In this document: positions 41,517 to 49,083 of the stretch, in pieces
How positions within the stretch are numbered: the stretch's first letter is position 1
Layout: every line of letters begins with the position of its first letter
From: Teichococcus wenyumeiae
GTDB lineage: Bacteria; Pseudomonadota; Alphaproteobacteria; Acetobacterales; Acetobacteraceae
Assembly: GCF_003696345.1 (NCBI RefSeq)
Contig: NZ_RFLX01000001.1
Span: 558,001 to 622,000 of the forward strand
Reading direction: 5' to 3'
Length of the DNA stretch: 64,000 bases
Program-made: the position numbers and the translations under genes
The notes under the pieces: generated by a model
Seen by the model: the letters and a program-made list of their open reading frames with translations, nothing else
What the model was told of the DNA's origin: nothing
The model's database searches: none

Positions 41517-42917
41517 ATGACCCCGCCCGATGATGCCCCGCGTTTCAATTCCGCCGCCGCGCGGGACATCGAATACGCCCTGCATCCCTATACCAACCAC
41601 AAGGCCTTCCGGGAGAGCGGCCCGCTGATCATCCAGCGGGGCGAGGGCATCCGGGTCTTCGACGACGCGGGCCGCGACTACATCGAATCCGTGGCCGGGC
41701 TGTGGTGCGCCTCGCTGGGCTTCGCCAACCAGCGGCTGGCCGATGCCGCCTACCGGCAGATGCAGAAGCTGCCTTTCTACCACGCCTTCGGCGCGCGCAG
41801 CCACGACCCGCTGATCGACCTGTCGGAGATGCTGATCGGGCGCGCCCCGCTTTCCTCCGGCGGCAAGCCATTCTCAAAAGTGTTCTTCGCCAATTCGGGT
41901 TCCGAGGCGAATGACAGCGCCATCAAGATGATCTGGTTCTTCAACAACGCCATCGGACGCCCGGCGAAGAAGAAGATCATCGGCCGTGTTCGCGGCTACC
42001 ACGGCATCACGGTGGCCTCCGGCTCCGTCACCGGCCAGCCGGCGAACCATGCCATGTTCGACCTGCCCATCGCCGGCTTCCACCATGTCTCCACGCCGCA
42101 CCACTACGGCTATGCGCAGCCGGGCGAGAGCGAGGAAGCCTTCGCTACCCGCTTGGCGCAGGAACTGGAGGACCTGATCCTGCGCGAAGGCCCCGACACC
42201 GTCGCCGCCTTCTTCGCCGAACCCGTGATGGGCGCCGGCGGTGTCATCATCCCGCCCGCCACCTATTACGAGAAGGTGCAGGCCGTGCTGCGGAAGCACG
42301 ACGTGCTCTTCGTGGCGGATGAGGTGATCTGCGGCTTCGGCCGCACCGGCAGCTACTGGGGCTGCCAGACCTTCAATATCCAGCCTGATATCCTGACCTG
42401 CGCCAAGCAATTGTCCTCGGCCTTCCTGCCGATCTCGGCGGTGATGATCAGCGACCGGCTCTACCAGGGCATCGCCGAGGGTTCGGACAAGGCCGGCACC
42501 TGGGCCCACGGCTTTACTTACTCCGGCCACCCGGTCCCCGCCGCCGTCGCGATCGAGACGCTGAAGATCTATGACGAGATAGATATGCCGAAGCTGGTGG
42601 CGGAGCGCGGCGCCTACCTCCAGCGCGCGATGCGCGAGCGCTTCGCGGACCATCCGCTGGTGGGCGAGGTGCGTGGCGTCGGCATGATCGGCGCCATCCA
42701 GCTCAGCCCCGACAAGGCCAGCCGCGCCACCTTCGACCCCGCCCGCAAGCTGGGCACCCGCTGGCAGGCGCTGGGGCAGGAGCATGGCGTGATGATGCGC
42801 GTGCTGGTGAACGAAAGCGCCGCCATCTCTCCGCCGCTGATCATCTCGGAGGCCGAGATCGACACGATGCTGGAGCGGATGATGGTGGCGCTGGAAGCGC
42901 TGCGGGCGGAGATCTAA
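41517..42917 (+). CDS. Class III (omega-type) aminotransferase
   Basis: 466 aa. PLP-dependent enzyme transferring amino groups between omega-amino acids or amines and pyruvate-type acceptors. Seen: SGSEANDSAIKM (phosphate-binding), RGYHGITVASGSVTG, the cofactor Asp in LFVADEVICGFGRTG, and the Schiff-base Lys297 in DILTCAKQLSSAF. MHPYTNHKAF-like N terminus (residues 18-27) fits the beta-alanine/putrescine/amine-pyruvate group. The start at 41517 has AAGGA eight bases upstream. Exact amine unknown. Followed by tail repeat copy 7 and convergent with dedA. Confidence 0.9.
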   Translation: MTPPDDAPRFNSAAARDIEYALHPYTNHKAFRESGPLIIQRGEGIRVFDDAGRDYIESVAGLWCASLGFANQRLADAAYRQMQKLPFYHAFGARSHDPLIDLSEMLIGRAPLSSGGKPFSKVFFANSGSEANDSAIKMIWFFNNAIGRPAKKKIIGRVRGYHGITVASGSVTGQPANHAMFDLPIAGFHHVSTPHHYGYAQPGESEEAFATRLAQELEDLILREGPDTVAAFFAEPVMGAGGVIIPPATYYEKVQAVLRKHDVLFVADEVICGFGRTGSYWGCQTFNIQPDILTCAKQLSSAFLPISAVMISDRLYQGIAEGSDKAGTWAHGFTYSGHPVPAAVAIETLKIYDEIDMPKLVAERGAYLQRAMRERFADHPLVGEVRGVGMIGAIQLSPDKASRATFDPARKLGTRWQALGQEHGVMMRVLVNESAAISPPLIISEAEIDTMLERMMVALEALRAEI

Positions 42918-42997
42918 GGCCAGGAGGGGCTCTGCCCCTCCCGGACCCACCCCGCTGGGGGAACTGAGTTCCCCCAGGCCCCCGCATTCATTTTCAA
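42918..42997 (+). repeat. Gene-tail repeat copy 7 (after the aminotransferase)
   Basis: Proximal hairpin GAGGGGC-tct-GCCCCTC (42924-42940), spacer GGACCCACCCCG, distal hairpin CTGGGGGAAC-tga-GTTCCCCCAG (42955-42977), then GCCCCCGCATTCATTTTC. It combines the proximal module of copies 2, 3 and 8-11 with the distal and T-rich modules of copies 1, 5 and 6. Confidence 0.75.
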
Positions 42998-43076
42998 AGG
43001 GCCACATGGGCTGAGGCGGAAGTCGCCGGAGGTCCATGACCTCCGGCGTGACCCGGTCGTCAAAGCCGTGAATGTC

Positions 43077-43135
43077 GGGGTCCGGGGTGGTTCAACCACC
43101 CCGGCGGGGTTCCAAGGGGCAGCGCCCCTTGGCCT
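43077..43135 (-). repeat. Gene-tail repeat copy 8 (after dedA)
   Basis: Minus orientation. Proximal hairpin CCAAGGGGC/GCCCCTTGG (43112-43132) begins three bases past the DedA stop; distal hairpin CCGGGGTGG/CCACCCCGG (43082-43104); ends GGACCCCG. Inverted partner of copy 7 in the same convergent gap. Confidence 0.75.
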
Positions 43136-43735
43136 TCACGCCCGCCGCCGCGCCCGCACAACGTGCCAGAGATAGGCGCCGATCAGCCCGGCCAGCACCA
43201 CGTAGCTCAGCGGCTCGATGGCGCCTTCGACCTTCTTGTACTGGTCCCGCAGCAGGTAGCCCGCCACGGTCAGCACCGTGACCCAGAGCGCCGAGCCTAC
43301 CAGGGTCCAGAGGTAGAAGACGGCGCGCGGGATGCCGGCGAGGCCGGCGGGGATGGAGATCAGCGTCCGCACCGCCGGCAGCAGCCGGCCGAAGAAGAGC
43401 GCCACCGGGCCGTGGCGGCGCAGCTTGTCCTCGGCCTTGTCCAGGTCCTCGGTGGAGACGGCCAGCCAGCGGCCGTAGCGCCCCACCAGACGGCGGATGC
43501 GCGTGCTGCCGATGCGCCGCGCAACCTCGTACCAGACGCCGTTGCCGACCACGCTGCCGGCGGTGCCGCAGATGATGGCCAGCACCAGCGACATGCCGCC
43601 TTCCGCCGCCACGAAGCCGGCGAGCGGCATGATCAGCTCGGAGGGGATAGGCGGAAAGAGGTTCTCCAGGAACATCAGGGCGAAGACGCCAGGCAGGCCG
43701 GCGCTTTCCACCACGCCCGTGACCCATTCGATCAC
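43136..43735 (-). CDS. DedA family membrane protein
   Basis: 199 aa. Polytopic inner-membrane protein of the DedA/SNARE-associated family, thought to be lipid (undecaprenyl phosphate or phospholipid) flippases. MFLENLFPPIPSELIMPLAGF is the first signature with the conserved Glu and Pro residues, GNGVWYEVARRIG the second, and FFGRLLPAVRTLISIPAGLAGI carries the essential Arg motif. The start overlaps the stop of the upstream GT39 gene (ATGA). Since both act around polyprenyl-phosphate carriers, coupling makes functional sense (inference). Confidence 0.9.
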   Translation of the reverse strand: MIEWVTGVVESAGLPGVFALMFLENLFPPIPSELIMPLAGFVAAEGGMSLVLAIICGTAGSVVGNGVWYEVARRIGSTRIRRLVGRYGRWLAVSTEDLDKAEDKLRRHGPVALFFGRLLPAVRTLISIPAGLAGIPRAVFYLWTLVGSALWVTVLTVAGYLLRDQYKKVEGAIEPLSYVVLAGLIGAYLWHVVRARRRA

Positions 43736-45399
43736 GGCGCGGCGGCCCGGAAGAGCCGCAGCACGATGTGCCGCCCGCGCGTGTAGTTGTAGCCTTCCAC
43801 CGAGCCCTCCTCCTGTGCCGTCAGCCCCCGGCGCTGCGCCTCGGCCTGGAAGGCCGCGAGGTCACGGTCGCCCACCGCGGCGTAGCGGCCGGGGGCTTCC
43901 GCCAGGAACGCGGCCGCCGCCGTGCCGTTGCGCAGCAGCACGGTGCCGGTGCCGGTGGCGAACATCTGGGAGGGTTCGTGGTAGCCGGCGACGCCGAATT
44001 GCGCCGGCGGCAGGCCGGGCGCGCGCTCGGCCAGCAGGGCGGCGACGCGCGGGCCGACCCAGGGGGCGGTCAGGCGCGGCAGCACGCCTTCCAGCGCCAC
44101 GGCATAGAGCGGGATGGCCAGCACCGCCGCCGCCAGCCCGGCCCGGGCCGGCCTGCCGCGCCGGATCTCCCCCAGCACCACCCACAGGAACAGCGCGGCG
44201 GCGGGGAGGCCCAGCAGCGCCACGAGGTCGATGCGGCGGTCGGCGAGATACGGCAGCAGGGCGCTGGCGATGCTGAGGCCGGCCGCGCCCAGCACCAGGG
44301 CGAAGATGCCGATCCAGCGCAGCCAGGCGGGCGCGGGGCGGCGCAGCGGGTCCATGGCCCAGGCGGCGCCCAGGAGCATCAGTGGCGGGTACATGGGCAG
44401 GCTGTAGTGGGGAAGCTTGGTCGCCACGGCCTCGAAGACGAGCCAGGAGGGGATGATCCAGGCCAGCAGGAAGCGCGTGCCGGGATGCATCCGGTCCCGC
44501 CAGGCGCCCGGCAGCCCCCGCAGCACCAGGAAGGCGGCGGGGAAGGCGGCGATCAGGAAGGTGAGGATGTAGTAGCCGGGCGGGCCCCAGTGGGCTTCCT
44601 CGCCCGAATTGACCTTGGCCAGCATGTCGCCGCCCACGGCTTCCGCGAAGAAGCGGCCCTCGGTGGCGATGCCGATGGCCACGAACCAGGGCAGCACCAC
44701 CAGCAGGGTCAGGGGAATGCCCCAGGCGGGGCGCAGCACCCGCAGCCAGCGCCCGGCGCGGTCGGCGATGCAGAGCGTCACCACCGCCAGCGCCACCACC
44801 ATGGGCCCGATCGGCCCCTTCAGCAGGATGGAAAGGCCGAGGACCAGCCAGAAGCCCGCCGCCTGCCGCGCCGAGAAATGGCCCGGCGTCAGATAGGCCC
44901 GCCCCAGCAGCCCCATGGCGGCGGCGACGGTTGCAAAGAGCGCGGCATCGGTCTTGGCGATATGCGTCTCGACCACCAGCACCAGGCAGGAGGCCAGCAT
45001 AGCCGCGCCCAGGAAGGCGGCCCGCCGCCCCACCAGCGCCCGGCCCCAGTGGAAGGTGGCCAGCACCCCCAGCAGGGCGCCCAGCAGCGAGGGCACGCGG
45101 TAGGGCCAGATCTGGTCGCGGCTGCCGATGCCCAAGGCCTCGGCCACATGGACGGAGGCCGATTGCGCCCAGTGGATGCCCACCGGCTTCTTGTTGCGGT
45201 CTTCCTCGCCATAGCGGATGCGGACGTAGTCGCCGCTTTCCACCATCTGCCGGCTGGCCTGGGCGAAGCGGCTTTCGTCGCGGTCGCCCGGGGGCAGGGT
45301 GAAGAAGCCGGGCAGCCAGAGCAGCAGGCAGAGCAGGCACAGGCAGAGGCGCGGCCAGCGCGTCTCCGGCAGCCGGTCGAGGGCGTCGCGCAGGGACAT
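43732..45399 (-). CDS. GT39/ArnT-like glycosyltransferase
   Basis: 555 aa. Integral membrane GT-C enzyme using a polyprenyl-phosphate sugar donor. The first periplasmic loop PPGDRDESRFAQASRQMVESGDYVRIRYG carries the DE motif used for catalysis, followed by NKKPVGIHWAQ and about ten further hydrophobic segments, then a soluble C-terminal domain. Best match is the ArnT/PMT-type family that decorates lipid A or proteins. The start at 45399 opens the first helix; an in-frame ATG 33 codons upstream adds a hydrophilic stretch. Heads an operon with dedA and is divergent from the rsmB-like gene over 131 nt. Confidence 0.85.
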   Translation of the reverse strand: MSLRDALDRLPETRWPRLCLCLLCLLLWLPGFFTLPPGDRDESRFAQASRQMVESGDYVRIRYGEEDRNKKPVGIHWAQSASVHVAEALGIGSRDQIWPYRVPSLLGALLGVLATFHWGRALVGRRAAFLGAAMLASCLVLVVETHIAKTDAALFATVAAAMGLLGRAYLTPGHFSARQAAGFWLVLGLSILLKGPIGPMVVALAVVTLCIADRAGRWLRVLRPAWGIPLTLLVVLPWFVAIGIATEGRFFAEAVGGDMLAKVNSGEEAHWGPPGYYILTFLIAAFPAAFLVLRGLPGAWRDRMHPGTRFLLAWIIPSWLVFEAVATKLPHYSLPMYPPLMLLGAAWAMDPLRRPAPAWLRWIGIFALVLGAAGLSIASALLPYLADRRIDLVALLGLPAAALFLWVVLGEIRRGRPARAGLAAAVLAIPLYAVALEGVLPRLTAPWVGPRVAALLAERAPGLPPAQFGVAGYHEPSQMFATGTGTVLLRNGTAAAAFLAEAPGRYAAVGDRDLAAFQAEAQRRGLTAQEEGSVEGYNYTRGRHIVLRLFRAAAP

Positions 45400-45530
45400 G
45401 AGCAGGAACTCGGGGAGGGCGTCGGACGCGGGAATGGCGTCCGGCGAAGGACAGACATGCGGGTCCGGGCCATGCGAGGCCCGACTTCCCCCTAGCACGC
45501 GGGCGCGGAAGGCGACATAGCTGCGCTGAG

Positions 45531-46847
45531 ATGAAGTCCCCCAGCCATTCCCCCCAGGGCCGCCGCCCCGACCCCCGCCGCGCCGATGGTGCCCGCCCTG
45601 GCAAGCCGCCCGCGCGCAACCCCACCCGCGTGGCCGCGCTGGCGCTGCTGACCGCCGTGCTGGAGCGCCACCGCCCGATGGAGGAGGCGCTGGACGCCCT
45701 GCCGCCCTCCGACCCGCGGGACCGTGCCGCCGCCCACCGCATCGCCGCCGCCGTGCTGCGCCGCCTGGGCAGCCTGGACGCGGTGCTGGAGCCCTTCCTG
45801 CGCCGGGAGCCGCCGCCGGAAGTGCGGCAGGTGCTGCGCATCGGCGCCGCCGAGCTGCTGCTGCTGGCCACGCCCCCGCATGCGGCGGTGGCGAGCTGCG
45901 TGGACCTGGTGCCGCGCCCCTTCGCCGGGCTGGTGAATGCCGTGCTGCGCAAGGTGGGGGCCGAGGGCGCCGCCGCCCTGGAAGACCTGGATGGCGAGCG
46001 GCTGGACACCCCCGGCTGGCTCTGGACCGCCTGGCACAAGGCCTATGGTCCCGGCGTGCGCGCCATTGCCCGTGCCCACCGCCTGCCGGCGCCGCTGGAC
46101 CTTTCGCTGAAGGCCGGCACCGCCCTGCCGGAAGGCGCGGTCCTGCTGCCCACCGGCACCGTGCGTCTGCCTGCCGGCACCCGCATCACCGAGCTGCCCG
46201 CCTTTATCGAGGGCGCCGCCTGGGCCCAGGATGCCGCTGCCGCCCTGCCGGCCCGCCTGCTGGCCGCCCGCGCCGGTGAGCGCGTGGCCGACCTCTGCGC
46301 CGCCCCCGGCGGCAAGACCGCCCAGCTCGCCGCCACGGGCGCCGAGGTGGTGGCGGTGGAACGCGACCCCACCCGCATCCTGCGCCTGCGGGAGAACCTC
46401 GCGCGCCTCGGCCTTGATGCCCGGGTGGTGCAGGGGGATGCGACGGAATGGGACCCCGGCCACCGCTTCGACGCCATCCTGCTGGATGCGCCCTGCTCGG
46501 CCACCGGCACCATCCGCCGCCACCCGGACGTGCCCTACCTGAAGCGCCCGACCGATATCCCGACGCTGGCCGGGCTGCAGGGGCCGATGCTGGCCCATGC
46601 GGCGAAGCTGCTGGCGCCGGGCGGGCGGCTGGTCTTCGCCACCTGCTCCCTGCAGCCGGAGGAAGGCGAGGCCCAGGCCGCCAACCCGCCCGCCGGGCTG
46701 TTGCCGGACCCCATCCGCGCCGAGGAAGTGCCGGGGCTCGAAGGCGCCATCACGCCGGAAGGCTGGCTGCGGACGCGGCCGGACCTCTGGGAAGAGCATG
46801 GCGGGATGGACGGGTTCTTCATGGCGCGGTTCCGCGCGGCGGAGTGA
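45531..46847 (+). CDS. RsmB/NOP family rRNA (cytosine-5)-methyltransferase
   Basis: 438 aa. An N-terminal NusB-like RNA-binding domain (ARNPTRVAALALLTAVLERHRPMEEAL) precedes the Rossmann methyltransferase. Seen: SAM motif VADLCAAPGGKTAQLAA, ILLDAPCSATGTIRRHPD with the release Cys, and LVFATCSLQPEEGE with the catalytic Cys. This layout is RsmB, which makes m5C967 in 16S rRNA, but the target is by homology only. Tail repeat copy 9 starts at the stop. Confidence 0.9.
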   Translation: MKSPSHSPQGRRPDPRRADGARPGKPPARNPTRVAALALLTAVLERHRPMEEALDALPPSDPRDRAAAHRIAAAVLRRLGSLDAVLEPFLRREPPPEVRQVLRIGAAELLLLATPPHAAVASCVDLVPRPFAGLVNAVLRKVGAEGAAALEDLDGERLDTPGWLWTAWHKAYGPGVRAIARAHRLPAPLDLSLKAGTALPEGAVLLPTGTVRLPAGTRITELPAFIEGAAWAQDAAAALPARLLAARAGERVADLCAAPGGKTAQLAATGAEVVAVERDPTRILRLRENLARLGLDARVVQGDATEWDPGHRFDAILLDAPCSATGTIRRHPDVPYLKRPTDIPTLAGLQGPMLAHAAKLLAPGGRLVFATCSLQPEEGEAQAANPPAGLLPDPIRAEEVPGLEGAITPEGWLRTRPDLWEEHGGMDGFFMARFRAAE

Positions 46848-46915
46848 AGGCCAGGGGCGCTGCCCCTGGAACCCCGCCGGGGTGGAAACTCCACCCCGGA
46901 CCCCGCTTCGAATGG
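46848..46915 (+). repeat. Gene-tail repeat copy 9 (after the RsmB-like gene)
   Basis: Proximal hairpin CCAGGGGC-gct-GCCCCTGG (46851-46869), CCCCG spacer, distal hairpin CCGGGGTGGA-aac-TCCACCCCGG (46877-46899), then ACCCCGC. Here the next gene is in the same direction, so the element occurs without a convergent neighbour. Confidence 0.75.
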
Positions 46916-47011
46916 TTATAGCTGGGGCGGAAGAAGCGATAGCTCGCTGAACAAAAGCCCCGATATCCTCCCCGCCGCGCCGGCATGAGACCGGCGGGAG
47001 GGAAGACGTTC

Positions 47012-47791
47012 ATGGCCAAGCTATCGCGCCGCCTGCTGCTGGCAGGCTTGGCGGCCCCGGTTGTGTCGCGCGCCGCGCGGGCGGCGGGGGTGGAGATCCA
47101 TGTGCTCTCCTCCGGCAGCTTCACCGCCGCCTACCAGCGGCTGGCGCCGGAATTCGAGCGCCGCAGCGGCCACCGTCTGGTCAGCGCCTTCGGGGCTTCC
47201 TTCGGCCCGGCGCCGGATGCGCTGCCGCAGCGCCTGGGGCGCGGCGAGCCGGCGGATGTGGTGCTGGCGCTGGAGGATGCGCTGGAGGCCCTGGCCGGTG
47301 CCGGGCACCTGGATGCCGGCAGCGTCACGCGGCTGGCGGAGACCCGTGTCGCCTTCGCGGTGCGCACCGGCGCGCCGAAGCCGGACATGTCCACGGTGGA
47401 CGCCATGCGCGCCGCGCTGCTGGCGGCGCCGAGCATCGCTTATTCCCCCAGCGGTTCCGGCCGCTTCTATGAGACGGAACTGGTGCAGCGCCTCGGCATC
47501 GCGGAGCAGGTGATGCCGAAGTCCCGCCGCTGGTTCCCGGACCGCATCGGCGCCGTGGTGGCGCGGGGCGATGCGGCCATGGGGCTGCAGCAGATCTCGG
47601 AACTGCTGCCGATCCCCGGCATCGAGGTGATCCGCATCCCGGAGGAGGTGCAGAAGGTCTCCTTCGCTTCCGCCGCGCTGGGCGGGAAGGCGCGGCAGCC
47701 CGAGGCCGCGCGGCAACTGATGGCCTTCCTGTCTTCCCCCGAGGCCGCGCCGATGATCGCCGCGACCGGCCTGGACCCCATCCGCCGCTGA
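47012..47791 (+). CDS. Extracellular solute-binding protein, ModA-like
   Basis: 259 aa. Tat-type signal LSRRLLLAGLAAPVVSRAARA, then a type II periplasmic-binding fold of the molybdate-like SBP_bac_11 group: VEIHVLSSGSFTAAYQRLAPEFERRSGHRLV, a GEPADVVLA segment, and YSPSGSGRFYETELVQRLGI. The ligand is uncertain; ModA homologues of this divergent type may bind other oxyanions or organic acids. No transporter genes are adjacent. The start at 47012 has GGGAGG about ten bases upstream. Convergent with the iron-type binding protein. Confidence 0.8.
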   Translation: MAKLSRRLLLAGLAAPVVSRAARAAGVEIHVLSSGSFTAAYQRLAPEFERRSGHRLVSAFGASFGPAPDALPQRLGRGEPADVVLALEDALEALAGAGHLDAGSVTRLAETRVAFAVRTGAPKPDMSTVDAMRAALLAAPSIAYSPSGSGRFYETELVQRLGIAEQVMPKSRRWFPDRIGAVVARGDAAMGLQQISELLPIPGIEVIRIPEEVQKVSFASAALGGKARQPEAARQLMAFLSSPEAAPMIAATGLDPIRR

Positions 47792-47795
47792 ACGG

Positions 47796-47866
47796 ATGGC
47801 GGGGTCTGGGGTGACCCTGTCACCCCAGCGGGGAAGGTCCGGAAGGGGCGGCGCCCCTTCTGGCCG
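47796..47866 (-). repeat. Gene-tail repeat copy 10 (after the iron-type binding protein)
   Basis: Minus orientation. Proximal hairpin GAAGGGGC/GCCCCTTC (47842-47860); distal hairpin CTGGGGTGAC-cct-GTCACCCCAG (47806-47828). Read in sense, the distal hairpin including its loop is identical to that of copy 2. Confidence 0.75.
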
Positions 47867-47873
47867 TGCCCGG

Positions 47874-49007
47874 TCAGAGATCGACCCAGTAGGTCCCTTC
47901 CATCGGCACGGCCGCGAAGCGCTTGTTCATGCTCTCCAGCGTCCGCGCCGGGTCGATGCCTTCCGCGCGCTCCGGATGGATCCAGCGCAGCAGGGCCTCG
48001 ATGGCGATCATATGGGTCGGGTTGTCGTTGCAGCCGTGCCAGATGGCATGGGCGCGGCCTTCCCGCACCGCCGTCAGGGCCTGGAGGTGGGCGCCCTCGA
48101 GCACCTCCTGGAGGCTGGCGCGGGCGGGGCCGGGCTGGACACCGGCGCCCAGCAGCACGCCGCCGCGGCCGTTGTAGGAACCGCCGGTGGCGACATAGAC
48201 CTTCGGGTCCTGGTCCAGCACATATTCCAGCGTCAGCGGCCCGATGGCGCCGGGCAGCACGTCGGCGCCGATATTGTGGCCGCCGGCCATGCGGATGAAG
48301 TCGTTGAAGGTGCCCTGGCCGGGGGAATTGCAGCAGGCGGTGCCGCCGGCATGGGCATGCATCATCACGCGCGGGGTGGCGTTCAGCCCGGCGGTGCGGG
48401 CGCGCACGCGCTCCAGCGTCTCGGCATAGAAGGCGGTGAAGGCGCTGGCCTGTTCCTCCCGCCCCAGCAGGCGGCCGAGGGTGGTCAGGCTGGGGATGGT
48501 GTCGCGCAGGGGGCTTGCGAAGAAATCCACCACCGCGAAGGGCAGCCCGGCATCGGAAAGGCTGCGGAGGATGGCACTGTCCGGCCCGCCGCTGGCCTGC
48601 ACCGCGTTGCGGCTGAGCAGCACGAGATCGGCGCCAAGGGACAGGATCTTTTCCACCGTGCCGGGGTCGGGCACCGTGGCGGCGCCGAGCACGGGCACGC
48701 CCTCCAGCGCCGGGAAGCGGCGGCGCCAGGCGGCGTATTCCGCCACGGCGCCGGTGCGCATGTCGCCGGTCCAGCCGGCGAGAAGGCTAGCGGGGTCGGG
48801 GTGCAGCAGGTTCAGCACGGCCAGTTGCCGGCCGGGCATGCAGATGATGCGCTGGGCCGGGCGGGGCAGGGTGACGGTGCGGCCCAGCAGGTCCTGCGCG
48901 CCGACGCTGCCCTGGGCGCGCGCGATGGCGGGCATGGCGAGGGGGGAGGCCAGCAGCGCCGTCAGCAGGGCGCGGCGGCCGGGATGGCCGGCTTTGGTCT
49001 CGGTCAT
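47874..49007 (-). CDS. Iron-siderophore-type ABC binding protein (FepB/FhuD-like)
   Basis: 377 aa. Tat-like signal GRRALLTALLASPLAMPAIARAQ, then a type III binding fold with the long connecting helix: GRTVTLPRPAQRIICMPGRQLAVLNLL, KILSLGADLVLLSRNAV and GGHNIGADVLPGAIGPLTLEYVLDQDPKVYVATG. This is the PF01497 family for siderophores, heme or cobalamin. It follows the TonB receptor gene by 76 nt, so it probably carries the same ligand in the periplasm. Inner-membrane permease and ATPase genes are absent. Confidence 0.87.
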   Translation of the reverse strand: MTETKAGHPGRRALLTALLASPLAMPAIARAQGSVGAQDLLGRTVTLPRPAQRIICMPGRQLAVLNLLHPDPASLLAGWTGDMRTGAVAEYAAWRRRFPALEGVPVLGAATVPDPGTVEKILSLGADLVLLSRNAVQASGGPDSAILRSLSDAGLPFAVVDFFASPLRDTIPSLTTLGRLLGREEQASAFTAFYAETLERVRARTAGLNATPRVMMHAHAGGTACCNSPGQGTFNDFIRMAGGHNIGADVLPGAIGPLTLEYVLDQDPKVYVATGGSYNGRGGVLLGAGVQPGPARASLQEVLEGAHLQALTAVREGRAHAIWHGCNDNPTHMIAIEALLRWIHPERAEGIDPARTLESMNKRFAAVPMEGTYWVDL

Positions 49008-49047
49008 GCCGCTGATGCTCCTGGCTGCGGGGTCAATCTATCGCGCC

Positions 49048-49076
49048 GGCCCGGCGCCGCAAGGCAGCGCCGGGCC
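49048..49076 (-). terminator. Hairpin between receptor and binding-protein genes
   Basis: GGCCCGGCGC (49048-49057), 9-nt loop, GCGCCGGGCC (49067-49076): a perfect 10-bp stem seven bases past the receptor stop. It may end or attenuate transcription into the binding-protein gene. No T-run. Confidence 0.5.
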
Positions 49077-49083
49077 AGGGGCT

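Noticed and set aside
43752-45390. Long frames on the opposite strand of the GT39 gene and frame-shifted copies of it
   Set aside because: The minus-strand frame has membrane-segment periodicity and the DE motif loop; the others are compositional shadows.
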